A DNA stretch of 64,000 nt from Agapetus fuscipes (GCA_951799405.1 OX637344.1:6696001-6760000); one strand, 5' to 3'; counted from the stretch's first letter, positions 40,489-50,984 are shown. Made by a program: numbers and translations. Notes: generated by a model from the letters alone, not told the origin.

Positions 40489-40721
40489 CTGTGCTTTGCA
40501 CCTTTCAAAGGGTTTTCGCAGGATTTTTTTCTTTCCAACAAAATTGTTGCGTTGCAAAAGCGATACATGACAACTTTTCCGCACAATTTCTACCAAAAGT
40601 ACGAAAATTCGCGATATTTGCGTAAAACCTCAAATTTCGCGTTATTCGCGTAAAAACATCAAAATTCGCGAATAAATTCGTTTTATCGCGATCGCGAAAT
40701 TTTCCAGTCCCTACTTATAAA

Positions 40722-41267
40722 TAACACATCTTTATATTCTCTAATTTATTTTTCCTTTTTTGCGGTGCTATATTTTCGAATCAGTCTGTTCGATCACTTA
40801 GTTAAATTGTGACCAGTCTCGCTTAGGACGTGTAGGCACATGCTTTAACTTAACTTAACCGCTGTCGCCCACCTATCTCTAGTTGAACCATGCACCTAAA
40901 CCCGTTTAAACCATCTGAATAAACCCGTTCAAGCCTTGTCCTGCCCACGGGATTTTTTCGCCTCGCCCATTCCACGGCCGGGGCGGAAACGACTCTACTC
41001 TGCCTACACAGCGACGTATAAATCCCCAATAAATCCCGGCCTTAATGTTTCTTTGATCTCGGGAATAAGGGTTTAAGTGACTGAAAGGTTTATAATGCAT
41101 GTTGAAGGTTTTAAATCTGGCTTGGTATTTTAATGGTCTCTACTTATTCATTATAACTATTTTTCTACTTATTGTAGCGTTTTTCGGATTTGAAGTGCTA
41201 TTTGAAGATAAGAGGTTTGGGATTTTTATTTATGCGTCTTTTTGGGCCACCAAACGTTAGCGATATA
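40722..41267. other. Unassigned stretch
   Basis: GC-richer than its surroundings near 40910-41000, but no open frame or repeat recognised. Confidence 0.4.
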
Positions 41268-41318
41268 TTTGGTGAGCGCTGTTTTTGTGTGTATCACACC
41301 TCAAGAGCCCTCTGCTTA
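41268..41318 (-). mobile_element. Solo CR1/L2-type LINE tail
   Basis: GTGAGCGCTGTTTTTGTGTG and ATCACACCTCAAGAGCCCTC are the inverse of the LINE/SINE-B tail. Confidence 0.7.
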
Positions 41319-41364
41319 TATGTCTTTGTACTGTGCCGTTTGGACCAGCTCCTCCACACTTCTA

Positions 41365-41470
41365 ATACCGGTCCAATCTGAAAGGTTGTGAGTTTGATTC
41401 CCGGTTGAGCGGAAAAAAACATTTCAAATGTGCTCTTGGTTAAAATATTCATTTACCTTAAAAAAAACTG
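41365..41470 (+). mobile_element. SINE-B head fragment
   Basis: ATACCGGTCCAATCTGAAAG, GAGTTTGATTCCCGG and TGCTCTTGGTTAAAATATTC follow the SINE-B order, with the A-box part deleted. Confidence 0.65.
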
Positions 41471-41499
41471 ACAGATCACCAGAGTTAATGGAAGTAAAT

Positions 41500-41785
41500 G
41501 GAAGGTTGTGGATTCGGATCCCGGCGGAGCACTAAAATATACCATTTATATTTCGAATGTGCTCTTCGCTAGGTTGAAAAATTCATAAACCTTTACAAAT
41601 GACTGGTCACCAAAGGTCCATCCAGCCTTACAGCAACTGGGTCTTGCTTGAGTATTGGCGCTTTGTAGCGACGACCAAGCTCGTACACCTCTGCGGCACT
41701 ACAACAAGTGTCATAGACCCCTAGAGTCTTTAGAATCTAGGGAGTCTCCCGCACAGGATTTCTTAAAAAAAAAAAAAAAAAAGAG
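41500..41785 (+). mobile_element. SINE-B with poly(A)
   Basis: Starts just before the B box (GGATTCGGATCCCGGC), then the full body to CACAGGATTTCTT and an 18-base A run. The head is truncated. Confidence 0.88.
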
Positions 41786-41849
41786 TTACACCCTTACAGA
41801 AAATATGGCTTTTTTGAGAATTTTCGCTTTGTATAAAAGTGTGGTATAA

Positions 41850-42190
41850 AAGAGAATATGAGAATGAAAGTACAAAAAAGTACGATGAGATGATTTGGAC
41901 ATCTCGAAAGAATGGATGATGAACGACTAACGAAGAAAGTGTACAAAGGAAATGTCAGAGGAAAGCGCGGAAGGGGAAGGCCGAGGAAATAATGGTTAGA
42001 CCAAATAGGTGAGATTACGAAAGAATGGAATCGAGAATACGAGAGAATAAGAGAAGAGTATGTATGAAAAAGGTGATGAATATTGAGGAAATGAAAGTGG
42101 TTTGTAAGGACAGAAAAAAGTGGAGGCGCATCTGCGGAGGTACCGGCCACCCCTAGTGGAACGGCGACAGGATACAGTAACAGTAACAGT
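41850..42190 (+). mobile_element. RTE-b LINE carboxy-terminal fragment
   Basis: Plus-strand pieces: WTSRKNGR-type remnant after a shift, DDERLTKKVYKGNV, GKRGRGRPRK, a stop, then WLDQIGEITKEWN, and after another shift KDRKKWRRICGGTG. The end is CACCCCTAGTGGAACGGCGA with an ACAGTAACAGTAACAG tail. A long open frame on the opposite strand is a shadow of this. Confidence 0.8.
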
Positions 42191-42258
42191 ATAGCGACGC
42201 TCGCAGAGGACTCTTGAGGTGTGATCCAAACGAACCAGTGCTCACCAAATAAATCATG
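42191..42258 (+). mobile_element. Solo CR1/L2-type LINE tail
   Basis: GACTCTTGAGGTGTGATCCA, AACGAACCAGTGCTCACC, AATAAATCATGC. It sits directly after the RTE-b tail. Confidence 0.7.
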
Positions 42259-42640
42259 CATACATGTAGATATGTCACGAGTCACGACATGTTTTCCCAT
42301 TGACTACAAACGTCTACAATTTTTCGCTCCCAATATCTTGAAAATTCCATCTAGAATAAAAAAGGGAGTCTTCGGATGGCATTGTTAGATTTTAAGCCCT
42401 AAGGATAAGGTTTTGAATGAATCAACCGCCCACGCATGCGCTCTGTTCTCACGATTACAGACATGGCCTGTGTACTAGATATCCTGGGGTGAGGCGTGAC
42501 AAGGGTGGGATGAATACGCAGGACTGCATTCCTATCCCAACCTAGAATATGGGATCACGCGCAGACCTGCATTTTAAACATTTGTTGATAAACATTCATA
42601 AAATGAGAAGGTATATATATTTTTTAAAAGCCCACCGGTA
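42259..42640. other. Unassigned stretch
   Basis: No gene or classifiable repeat seen. Confidence 0.4.
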
Positions 42641-42642
42641 AG

Positions 42643-42873
42643 ACCGGTCCGTAATTCAGTGGTAACACTTCGGACTCTGAATGGAAGGTTGTGGGTTCGA
42701 ATCCCGGCGGAGCACAAAAAATATACCATTTATATTTTCAAATTTGCTCATCACTGGGTTGAAGTCCATCCAGCCTTACAGCAACTGGGTCTTGCTTGAG
42801 CTCGTAAAAAGGTCGATAGCTCAATTGGTAGAATGCTTGCATTCCATGCCGAGAGCAAGGGTTCGAAATAGGG
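42643..42873 (+). mobile_element. SINE-B/SINE-C heterodimer, shortened
   Basis: SINE-B head (GTCCGTAATTCAGTGG, perfect B box GGTTCGAATCC), a body with an internal deletion, then GAGCTCGTAAAAAGGTCGAT joins to a SINE-C head (ATAGCTCAATTGGTAGAATG, GGGTTCGAA). It is cut at 42873 by a Fam-A scrap in inverse orientation (42874-42900). Confidence 0.85.
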
Positions 42874-43039
42874 GTGACATTGGTAAAGTGAAACATTGGT
42901 GCTGAGAGTCCTAGGTGAGATGATGTTGATGAAACTATGACTTATAGTTTCATCAACATTATCTTTACTACTTCACCTTAACGCTGAAGAACCCTATCGT
43001 AGACATAATTGACGCAGAAAATTGGAACTCAGATTTATC

Positions 43040-43240
43040 ATTGACTTATAGATTGTTATGAGATTGACTACCCATACTGTAAAAATGGTTCACTTTGCCA
43101 ATATCACCCCTGTTTCAAGGAAGGTCGGCAAAAGTTGCAGGATTTATCAATTTATGTTCGTTTACACGTATCTGTTTGTGGGCATGCATTTGATATGGAT
43201 TTTAAATGTTATTACATATTTGCAACTTAGAAATATAGAT
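43040..43240 (+). mobile_element. Fam-A copy with internal deletion
   Basis: ATTGACTTATAGATTGTTAT start and normal hairpin region. The stretch between the TTATGTTCATTTGAGG and ACACGTATCTGTTTG blocks is mostly missing. Confidence 0.8.
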
Positions 43241-44140
43241 AGATATACATTATTTAAGATTCGATTAGAGATAAAATGTTCATCATTCAGGTAGGTATAA
43301 TTAATCAGCTGTTTCAGATTCTCGTTATTCTCGTAGTATAAACAATGTGGGTCGTTGGCGCAGTAGGTAGAATCAATAATGTACTAGAGCGCACCTACCC
43401 ACATTTCAGATATAGGTAAGCCCGCCGCTACTTGACCTATTTACGACACGAAAACGAACTTTGACATTTAGAATATTGTCAATTTTTTTCACCTACGTTG
43501 TCAAACAACATTAAATATTACAAGAGATAAATCTTAATGAAGCCAAAATTATGATGGTAGGCACATAAATTCATATTGAAATCCCGATCGTTTTGTTTAC
43601 ATTTATTCTCTGCGCATTAGTTTGAGGTTATGTTACCCTACCATGTGACGTAGTATCGATTCGGGAGAGTTCGGGAAATTTCGTATTTCCCGCCCTCATC
43701 CCATTGAAGACTGGCGCATGCGCGTTGCACATATTCTTGGCCCTTTCAATGACTTGCGCAATAGAATATTTTGTTCCTGCTCGCTTAGTAATGAGAAGAA
43801 CTAGTTCAATTTGTCGAGTCTATTGTTGAACTAGTTCAGAAAATTCAGTCTATTGTTGAGTATAGTTCATAAAATTCTTCGAAATCGACTGGTATAAAAT
43901 CATATCCTTCTTTCAGTCTTCTATTCCACATATTATACATACATATATTGCTTAGAGTTGGCCAAAATTCGTTCTACTTTACCTTGATGCTACCACATTG
44001 TTGGGAAAATAAATGAAGAGTTGTAGAAGTTGCGTTAATGAACTCGGTACCTACATTAATTAATACAGACAATGTTGTCACGTCACCCGGCCGGTTTGCT
44101 AGGGAAAAAGCAAACATTTTTTTGCCAATAAAATAGTAAT
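43241..44140. other. Unassigned region, partly GC-richer
   Basis: A local block near 43650-43720 has CGGGAGAGTTCGGGAAATTT and several CpGs. A TCTATTGTTGAACTAGTTCA-like unit is repeated near 43820-43870. No gene recognised. Confidence 0.4.
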
Positions 44141-44198
44141 AGTATTAGCAGTGCCGGTTTTAGCACTACCAGCGCCCTGGGCGAGATTTTTTGAGGCG

Positions 44199-44221
44199 CC
44201 CCCCCCCCCCCCCCCCCCCCC
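44199..44221 (+). repeat. Poly(C) run, 23 bases
   Basis: Twenty-three consecutive C within the left subterminal GGCGCC region of the hAT-like element. Long C runs are rare in AT-rich genomes and prone to length error. Confidence 0.95.
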
Positions 44222-44827
44222 TATTCACCATTCGAAAATTCAAATTCATACGAAAAAAAGGAATGTACTAACCATTTATTAAAAAAATATATGACACTAC
44301 AGTTGACAGCTAATCAAATGGTGGAAAATGTAAACTTAGAGAGTAAAAACCAAAAAAGTCCAAAAAAGTATTTTGAAAAATAATACATTATTTAATAAAT
44401 TTCATCAAAAATAAAAGATGGACAAAAATGAAAATTTGACGAAAATACAAAAAATGAAACTATAAAAAAATGTACAAATGTAGGATAATTTGAAATTCAA
44501 TATTTAGAAAGCTCAAATAAAAAAAATAATGGAAAAGACAGAAATAGTCTTACAACGTAAAAATTGAAGAAAAAAAATTAAATAAAAAATATGAAATCTA
44601 AAATTAAACAAAGAATTTTTTTAAAACAAAACAGAAACGAAAACGAAAAAAAATCTATACAGAAAATTATTAACTGTAAAATAAAAATAAAGTAGGAATG
44701 TAAAAAAAGAAAATAAGAAATATGAGATTAAAATATTGTAATTAAATTACTTTATTTTTTGCTAACTTAATCCTTTTCAAAATTTGTGTTTTTCAAACTT
44801 AGTAAATTTATACTTATTATTATATTA

Positions 44828-44887
44828 GTGTTCAGCCGTGAATATTTCCACAAATAAAAATTTGTGGAAATACTCACGGCTGAACAC
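44828..44887. repeat. Near-perfect 60-bp palindrome
   Basis: GTGTTCAGCCGTGA and ATTTCCACAAAT pair with ATTTGTGGAAAT and TCACGGCTGAACAC around a short A-rich loop. It would extrude as a cruciform or make an RNA hairpin. I cannot assign it to a family. Confidence 0.8.
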
Positions 44888-45432
44888 TCAAAATCAATTT
44901 GAAAAATCTTTTTTTCAGCATTTATGTAACAGAATTCAATATTGCAAGTATAACAATGAGGTCCGCACATTTGAAGAAGACATTCAACTTATGAGTCCAC
45001 TCGGCCGAGTTGCTTAGACGAAATCCGTTGTATTTAGTTAGCTGGAACTGTGAATTATGAAGATTTTCGGCAGTAACTTTGTGAAAGTCCATTATAACAG
45101 ATTAAAATAAAATATCACAGTGAGTTTTATTTATTAAGAAGAACTGTGAAGCTTGCACGCTAAGAAAAATGCGAATTCGGATCATCCATCGAAAAATAAT
45201 TTCCAATATTTTGCTACTGCGAATAAACCTCAACTAACAATGACACATAATGTCATTGTTATTTGACTCTTATCAGCCGAGACCAAAATTGATTTTTGAA
45301 CTTCCTTTATAACTTGAATTATTTACAATTTTTAAAATGAATAGTGTGAAAATATTTCTTACAATAATATTTAATCTTTAATCTAAGTTGCAATAATATA
45401 TTAATTTAAAAAGCTCTCGAATGCATGCCCAC

Positions 45433-46667
45433 TCGACTGGTTTTTTCGATGTATGAAAAAAAAAAAATTTGTTCGAATGACGATTCCCGCCCCCTAAAAT
45501 GTGCCAATTGACTAAAAAAAAATATTCAGAGTTTCAGGATCATAAAATAACGGGCCATTTGATGGTTACTTAGAACTAATAATTTGATGCGACACTTGGC
45601 CAATTAAATGCAAAATATTCTTTTTTTCGCTTAGATCGCAAACTTGAACTCTGATAAGCATGGCTTGTCGATGCTTTAGAACAGCGGTCGCCAAACTTTT
45701 TGACCTCACGGACCAGTTAATTCATAATTTAAATCCCGCGGACCACTAATAGGATTTTTTAAGTGTTAAATATATTTATAAAAAAAATTGTGATCGAAGA
45801 ACACATAAAATGTACCTAGTTAATAGTTTTTATAACTTGTCACGTATTGTAATGAATTGAATCATGTTTTAATGCATCTTAAAACATAACTTAACATGAT
45901 GAGTAAGTATATTCCACATTTTTCTGCGGACCAGCGAAATTTTCTCGCGGACCACCACTTTGGGAACCGCTGCCTTAGAAGACAGATGTTAAATAGAAAA
46001 CTTGCAAAAACTTTATAATGTCCACTGTTTGGGAATTAGTCGTGAACTAAATCTGTTTCCTTTAGCTTACGAGTACATCATCTTTCTTTTTTCAAAGCCT
46101 TGGGAAAAAAACAATGTATCCTAGATAAGAATTACAATAGTTTAGAATATTAGGTATTTTTAAAAGGTCAATTTTGTCAAAAATAGACCTTTGGTAATTA
46201 AACTATACCTTTTTTGTTCAGAATATTGTTAGTACTACTCAGGTACTCACTTACGCTAAAGGATAAATAAATAAAGGAGACAAAACAAGTTAAAATGGAA
46301 TTTTAAAATTATCTCTGTTGGTGTTTCATTTTTCTAAGCAGGCCGATGAGGAATGTGTCAAGTCTACATAAAATGACGAATATCTTCAAAACTAAAAGTT
46401 CCATACAAATAATTGCAGGAATAAAACGTCAAGATAATCACATTTCCCATTTTATAAAATACAGTGAAGGTTTATAAAATAAATGTTTTTTATTTTATTT
46501 GAAAAATCGATGATTTTTTAATTTTTCTCAAATATAACGTCGATGAGCCTCGCTTTCCCGTTATTTTATGATCCTGAAACTCCGTGAATATTTTTTTTAG
46601 TCAATTGGCACATTTTACGGGGCGGTAATCGGAAAAATAAAATAAAAAAATCGTTGTAACCATTCAA
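45433..46667. mobile_element. Foldback DNA transposon, 1.2 kb, 8-bp target duplication
   Basis: Ends TCGACTGGTTTTTTCGATG (left) and, on the minus strand, TTGAATGGTTACAACGATT (right). Further inside, long inverted arms share AAAATGTGCCAATTGACTAA and TTTCAGGATCATAAAATAAC. Flanked by ATGCCCAC. Probably hAT-type by duplication length; no transposase seen. Confidence 0.8.
45682..45972. mobile_element. hAT-type MITE, 291 bp
   Basis: Ends CAGCGGTCGCCAAACTTTTT (left) and, on the minus strand, CAGCGGTTCCCAAAGTGGTG (right), both next to CGCGGACC-type blocks. Flanked by CTTTAGAA / CCTTAGAA. CAGxGGTTCCCAAA ends are typical of hAT MITEs. Confidence 0.82.
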
Positions 46668-46858
46668 ATGCCCACAAACAAACACTGTAGTTCGCGCTTA
46701 CAAATGCTGAATGGGTACTTACAAATAAAATCCAAACCTCAAATGAACATAAGCGCTACAACTTTTGCCGACCTTCCCTAACACAGGGGTGACGTTGACA
46801 AAGTGAACCATTTTTTATAGTATGGGTGGTCAGCCTCATACCAACCTATAAGTCAAGG

Positions 46859-47395
46859 TATACAAATAATAAATAACGTTTAAGTATAAAAAAAGAACAA
46901 AACCTTAAAAATAAATCTATACAAAAAAGTCAATAATTTTCTATCCAAAAAATGTAACAAATTAATAAACCAACATTACAAATAAAAATTGCAGATTAGC
47001 CGCCACTTCTTCCTGTCCTTGCATACTTCTTTCATTTCATCCAGAGTCATAACCTTGTTCATACAAGCCCTCCTTTTATTATGACTCTGGAAATCCCATT
47101 CATTCGCTATTTCAAAAATTTGATCCATCTATACTTTTCTCGGTCTTCCTCTACCACTACATCCATCTGTTCTTGCAACATATACTTTCTTCGTCAGTCT
47201 TTCATCACTCATTCTCTCCATATACCCGAATCATCTTAGCAAACTTCTTTTATTCTTCAATTTCACACTTTCTCTTACATCACATTCTTCTCTTACAAGA
47301 CCATTCCTAACCCTGTCACTGCGTTTTTTTTTCCAATCATACTTCTTAGATAGTCCATTTCTTAAATCATCTTACTTAAAATAATTTCAGTCATT
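46859..47395 (-). mobile_element. RTE-a LINE carboxy-terminal fragment plus spacer
   Basis: The minus-strand spacer (46859-46990) matches 4248-4375. The decayed frame contains KDRKKWRLIC, a CMNKV block and the DEMKEV block, and the GRPRK region is altered. It reaches further upstream than the copy at 4248 (to about 47395). Confidence 0.8.
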
Positions 47396-47722
47396 CATAA
47401 TCAAAACATTTAACGAAATAAAAAACAAGGTCGTGAAATACATAATACCTTTTTTAAGTAAGAAGTAAAAATAAATATACCTAGCAATAACAAAATAAAA
47501 ATATTATTGTTTTCATTTCTCTTTCTAAGAATGTATCTAACAATTATTTTACCGGTTCAATTTTTACTGTTTACGAAAAATAAATATTTTTGAGTTTTAA
47601 TGCCCCAAAAACTTCAAAATTACTAAAAAATATAAAAGGGGCGCCTGCGGCGCCCCTTCATACCCGGCGCCCTGGGCGGTCGCCCGACCGCGCCCAACGC
47701 TAGCGCCGGCACTGAGTATTAT

Positions 47723-48200
47723 GATGATGATGATAAAAACTTTGTAGAGTGCGTCTTTTCTTTCATTTTGTCGCTAAAAAAACAAATCTAAACTCTGTGT
47801 CCTGGAACTAAAAATCTTAAAGGCTTTTAAACTATTATCAGATCATAGATTCTTGAACTAGTTCCTAGTCTTTTCTAGTTCGCAGCTCAGACTACACAAG
47901 ACTAGCGCGCACGTCAAATAAAATGTCAAATGAAGGATGAATTCTTGCTTACACGTGCAGCAAAAAATAAATAGCTAGCAGCCCACTCAACGCGGATGCA
48001 CCTCTCGCTGCGGGACACAGAATGCACATCTCATTACCTCGCTATATTGTGATTTATCTCGTGTAATAACAGCCATAAACCACACACGCTTCTTTTTTGA
48101 ATTTTTAAATTTTGAATTTTCGAACACGTCCCGAAGTGTTTGAACTCGGAAGGCTAAAAATAAACTTTGAAACAATGCCGTTGCGTTTTATGTTCTAGAC
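47723..48200. other. Unassigned stretch
   Basis: Nothing recognised besides a short ATGATGATGATG run at 47721. Confidence 0.4.
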
Positions 48201-48294
48201 CAGTGATTACTAACCGGGGGTCCGTGAGTTATGCAGAATACGTAAAATAGTTGACAATACATATAAAATTCGTGTCATAAACTAGTTTTTCTCT

Positions 48295-48465
48295 GTTTCA
48301 GAGAAAGGCGGCTTGGCAGGCTTATGTTCATTTGAGATTTGTATTTTTATTTTTCTAGTACCTACACATGCAACATGTATGAACGCGAACTTACATGTGT
48401 TTGCTTGTTGACATTAATTAAATGTAAATCACAAATGGTTATGCCTCTTAACAACTTAGATTATG
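48295..48465 (+). mobile_element. Fam-A copy, 5'-truncated
   Basis: CTGTTTCAGAGAAAGGCGGC, ACGCGAACTTACATGTGTTT, and the end AACAACTTAGATTATGGGA. Confidence 0.78.
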
Positions 48466-48499
48466 GGATAATCTTGAACCTTGTGGTCTATCTTCTTAT

Positions 48500-48655
48500 A
48501 TTATCTCTATTATCAAAGTTGCAAATATATATATTAAATGCTACGATTCATATTTAATTCATGCCTACAAGCAGATAAGTGTGAGTTTGCGCTTACGCAT
48601 GGTGCATGTGTTTTAGAAAAAAAAATCTCAAATTAACATAAGCCCCGTGTAACTT
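48500..48655 (-). mobile_element. Fam-A copy, 3' half
   Basis: AAAGTTGCAAATATATATAT, CCTACAAGCAGATAAGTGTG and CTCAAATTAACATAAGCCCC in inverse order. Confidence 0.75.
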
Positions 48656-48688
48656 ACAATTTACAATTTTGTAATTTGTTGTGTATGT

Positions 48689-48935
48689 TCCTTGACTTAT
48701 AGGTTGGTATGTGGCTGACCACCCATGCTGTAGAAAATGGTTCACTTTGCCAATGTCACCCCTGTTTCAGGGAAGGTCGGCAGGAGTTGCAGGGTGTATG
48801 TTCATTTGAGATTGGGTTTTTATATTGTAGGTCCACATGCGGCGTGTTTAAGCGTGAACTTATACGTGTCTTCTTGTGAAAATGCATGTAATGCGAATCT
48901 TTAATGTTACATATATTTGCAACTTATATAAGATT
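48689..48935 (+). mobile_element. Fam-A copy, full length
   Basis: TTCCTTGACTTATAGGTTGG start. The preceding TTTGTTGTGTATG matches the RTE-a spacer end before 27407, so this copy is slightly longer than the usual boundary. It ends AACTTATATAAGATTAGAT. Confidence 0.9.
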
Positions 48936-48949
48936 AGATAACTTGCCGC

Positions 48950-49009
48950 TCTTCGCTGAAGCAGGGGTTTAATTGGCAAAGGTTTGGGTAGTCAGCAGTA
49001 TGTTAACTT
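48950..49009 (-). mobile_element. Fam-A 5' scrap
   Basis: TGCCGCTCTTCGCTGAAGCA, ATTGGCAAAGG and GGGTAGTCAGCAGTATG follow the inverse Fam-A order. Confidence 0.5.
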
Positions 49010-49139
49010 AGGTCCAGTATTTTCAACGTTAGCATAGCGACTTTATACTGAATGATAAGGACGCACTTACGTCAATCGTGTGGGCAGTTTATTTAACAGT
49101 ATAAAGTCACATAAGCTAACGTTGAAAATATCGGGCCTA
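49010..49139. mobile_element. MITE-2 copy
   Basis: Inverted ends AGGTCCAGTATTTTCAACGT and, on the minus strand, AGGCCCGATATTTTCAACGT, each followed by TAGC-type sequence and a CGACTTTATACTG block. Flanked by TA (or TTA). Confidence 0.8.
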
Positions 49140-49279
49140 AGGTACGCTTGTAGTTAACCTGTAAGCATAAGTATGGCACAAAAAATGGCGCTCTTATGTT
49201 ATGTAAAATAGCTAAATCTCACTAATACATACATACATAAGTCTTGGTTCGAAAAAGGTTAGCATCCACTGCTCTAGAC

Positions 49280-50024
49280 GTAAGAGTTGTTACTTACGTC
49301 CAACAATATGCCATACTGCAAGTTGTAAAGATTATGGACTTTTAGAGGTTGTTAAAGAAAGTTATGTGTAAATACATAAATATTGCTTGTTTATAAAATT
49401 ACGTACCTTATACGCACAGGTCTTGGAAATGTGGCGGTTTATGTACTGGCCCTTTGTTGCCGGGCTGTTAGCTACGTAGTGTTGTGGTGTGTGTTGCGTT
49501 GCGTTGGCTTTGTTTTGAGACACAAAAAGGAGGCACCGATAAATATTGGTTTTGAATGCGCATTGCGCATACATAAACAATCCCAATAGAAATTTGAATT
49601 TAGAATTCTTTTCTCTGCGGGCAAATATCACACTTTCATTGGGACTACAGTCCTTATCAACCAGTGATAAAATATGTTTTTGTTTGTTTTCTAGCAACCC
49701 GGCTAATTGACATCACATTTTTCCCACAAATTTAATTGTGATAAGTTCACATTTACGTCAGGAAGGATCAGTTTGCGTACTGGAAAGCATGGTAGATATT
49801 TTAATGTGTGGTTTATTTCAGTTTGGTCTGAAAGATTTTTTTTATTGGATCGTAAAAATTTTAAGTCCATTAATTCAAGTTAGTATCGTTCCTAATGGAG
49901 ACGCGCTTCCTCTGTATAAGTGGCTTGTATCGTTTTTCACTTCCAGACGGCTTATTGCAACTTCAATTATTGCAGTTATGAGATTGCAGAGTAATTCAAA
50001 CGCCAGACGGACTTAAATATTAGG
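49280..50024. other. Unassigned region
   Basis: Two modest open frames (49383-49589 hydrophobic, 49738-50016) have no ATG context or motif that I can support. No repeat family recognised. Confidence 0.35.
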
Positions 50025-50080
50025 ATCCCTGTTACTGTAACTTTTTTGCCATTCCGCTAGGGGTGGACTTATATTTATTC
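50025..50080 (-). mobile_element. RTE-b LINE 3' tail
   Basis: GTTACTGTAACTTTTTTGCC and ATTCCGCTAGGGGTGGAC, the inverse of the RTE-b end. Confidence 0.7.
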
Positions 50081-50112
50081 CTATATGTATTTACCATTCT
50101 CTCACAATTTTA

Positions 50113-50425
50113 TTAAGAGCTCAGTTGGTAGAACGCTTGGCGCGATATTTCCGAAGGGATAGTGGCTTATCAAACCTATTTATTTTGCCCATATAAGAGG
50201 GCTAGCATTACACCAACCACTTCACTTAAAGAAGGGGTTTTCCAGCTTCTTAGGGGGTAGATTTTATTTCATGCGAAGACTGTGTCAACCTTGCCGATAT
50301 ATTTATTTTTTGGATTATAATTAACATGGAAATGGTAAATCATTTCTGACATCAATGATGTAGATTAAATCTTAGCTCCCTGACATGGAGCGCAAGCATT
50401 CTACCAACTGAGCTATCGAACAGAA
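50113..50425 (-). mobile_element. SINE-C copy, rearranged 3' end
   Basis: Minus strand: ATAGCTCAGTTGGTAGAATG head with a decayed B box, body (AAATGATTTACCATTTCC), and the TTCTTTAAGTGAAGTGG block. The plus-strand left edge starts with AGAGCTCAGTTGGTAGAACG, a second tRNA-like head in opposite orientation, so two SINE-C pieces may meet head to tail here. Confidence 0.75.
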
Positions 50426-50439
50426 AGAGATCTGCAAAA

Positions 50440-50500
50440 ATCTCCGCAGTGTCTCTGCCCACCCTCAGTGGAACGGGGATAGAGTTACAGTAACAGGCAA
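50440..50500 (+). mobile_element. RTE-b LINE 3' tail
   Basis: CTGCCCACCCTCAGTGGAAC, then GGGATAGAGTTACAGTAACA. Confidence 0.6.
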
Positions 50501-50984
50501 TCACATTATTCGGCCCAGACAGAATGCATTTCTGTCAATGCAAATTCATTCGGCCATTTCATAAACAATGCTATCACCTGGTACTAAATTTCAGTATTAC
50601 GTTAAAATCCACTGCTCCGTAGCGTTTTCCTACAAATGCATGTAAACTTAAACGTTCACTATTGCTGTGTACGTTTTTATGCAGTTTTTGGTGAATACTA
50701 TGATCGAGTTTTTGAGTTAGTTTTATACTCGGTGTAAGAGGTGCTGACCTCTCCAATGTGATCAACATACTTCGTTTTGAACTTGAGAATTCAAATTATT
50801 ATCAGTTTGTAAAGTATGAATTTATTATACAAGCCTCTGATAATAAAGTGCATAAAAAATATCAAAATTAGGGTGTGTTTTTTATGGATGCTCAATATAA
50901 TTTGGCTTAAAGTAATACTAACACAAATATATAATATTTGATTTACAATACTTGAGGTGAAATAAATGTTCAATTTGTGAAAAT
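50501..50984. other. Unassigned, faint MITE-4 resemblance
   Basis: GTTTTATACTCGGTGTAAG near 50725 resembles a MITE-4 end. The rest is AT-rich and unclassified. Confidence 0.35.

Larger units (their letters stand above)
39534..40713. mobile_element. hAT-like transposon with perfect 8-bp target duplication
   Basis: Inverted ends TAGGGACTGGAAAAT on both sides, flanked by CTTATAAA at 39526-39533 and 40714-40721. The subterminal regions on both sides are full of AAATTCGCGTTATTTTT-like repeats. The 8-bp duplication and the ends point to hAT. No transposase is visible. It carries a PLE-like fragment and a SINE-E inserted inside. Confidence 0.82.
45376..46858 (-). mobile_element. Fam-A copy split by a foldback element
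   Basis: The 3' part is at 45376-45432 (TAATCTAAGTTGCAATAATA) and the rest at 46668-46858, ending CCAACCTATAAGTCAAGG. The halves are separated by an insertion with the duplication ATGCCCAC at 45425-45432 and 46668-46675. It is followed on the minus-strand 5' side by the RTE-a spacer and frame. Confidence 0.88.
44149..47714. mobile_element. hAT-like transposon, 3.6 kb, with nested insertions
   Basis: Ends CAGTGCCGGTTTTAGCACTA (left) and, on the minus strand, CAGTGCCGGCGCTAGCGTTG (right). Both have a subterminal GCGCCCTGGGCG-like block. Flanked by AGTATTAG / AGTATTAT, an 8-bp duplication with one mismatch. CAGTGCCGG-type ends and 8-bp duplications are hAT hallmarks. No transposase survives. 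Inside lie Fam-A, RTE-a, a foldback element and a second small hAT element. Confidence 0.8.
48201..49271. mobile_element. hAT-like transposon loaded with Fam-A copies
   Basis: Ends CAGTGATTACTAACCGGGGG and, on the minus strand, CAGTGGATGCTAACCTTTTT. Flanked by TTCTAGAC / CTCTAGAC, seven of eight matching. It contains four Fam-A pieces and one MITE-2, so little original sequence is left. Confidence 0.75.

Noticed and set aside
41794..42300. 168-codon minus-strand open frame
   Set aside because: It is the reverse of the RTE-b fragment at 41850-42190 plus flanking DNA; the plus strand carries the recognisable motifs.
49383..49589. Hydrophobic 68-codon open frame
   Set aside because: No ATG start in context, no splice signals, no motif; probably chance.
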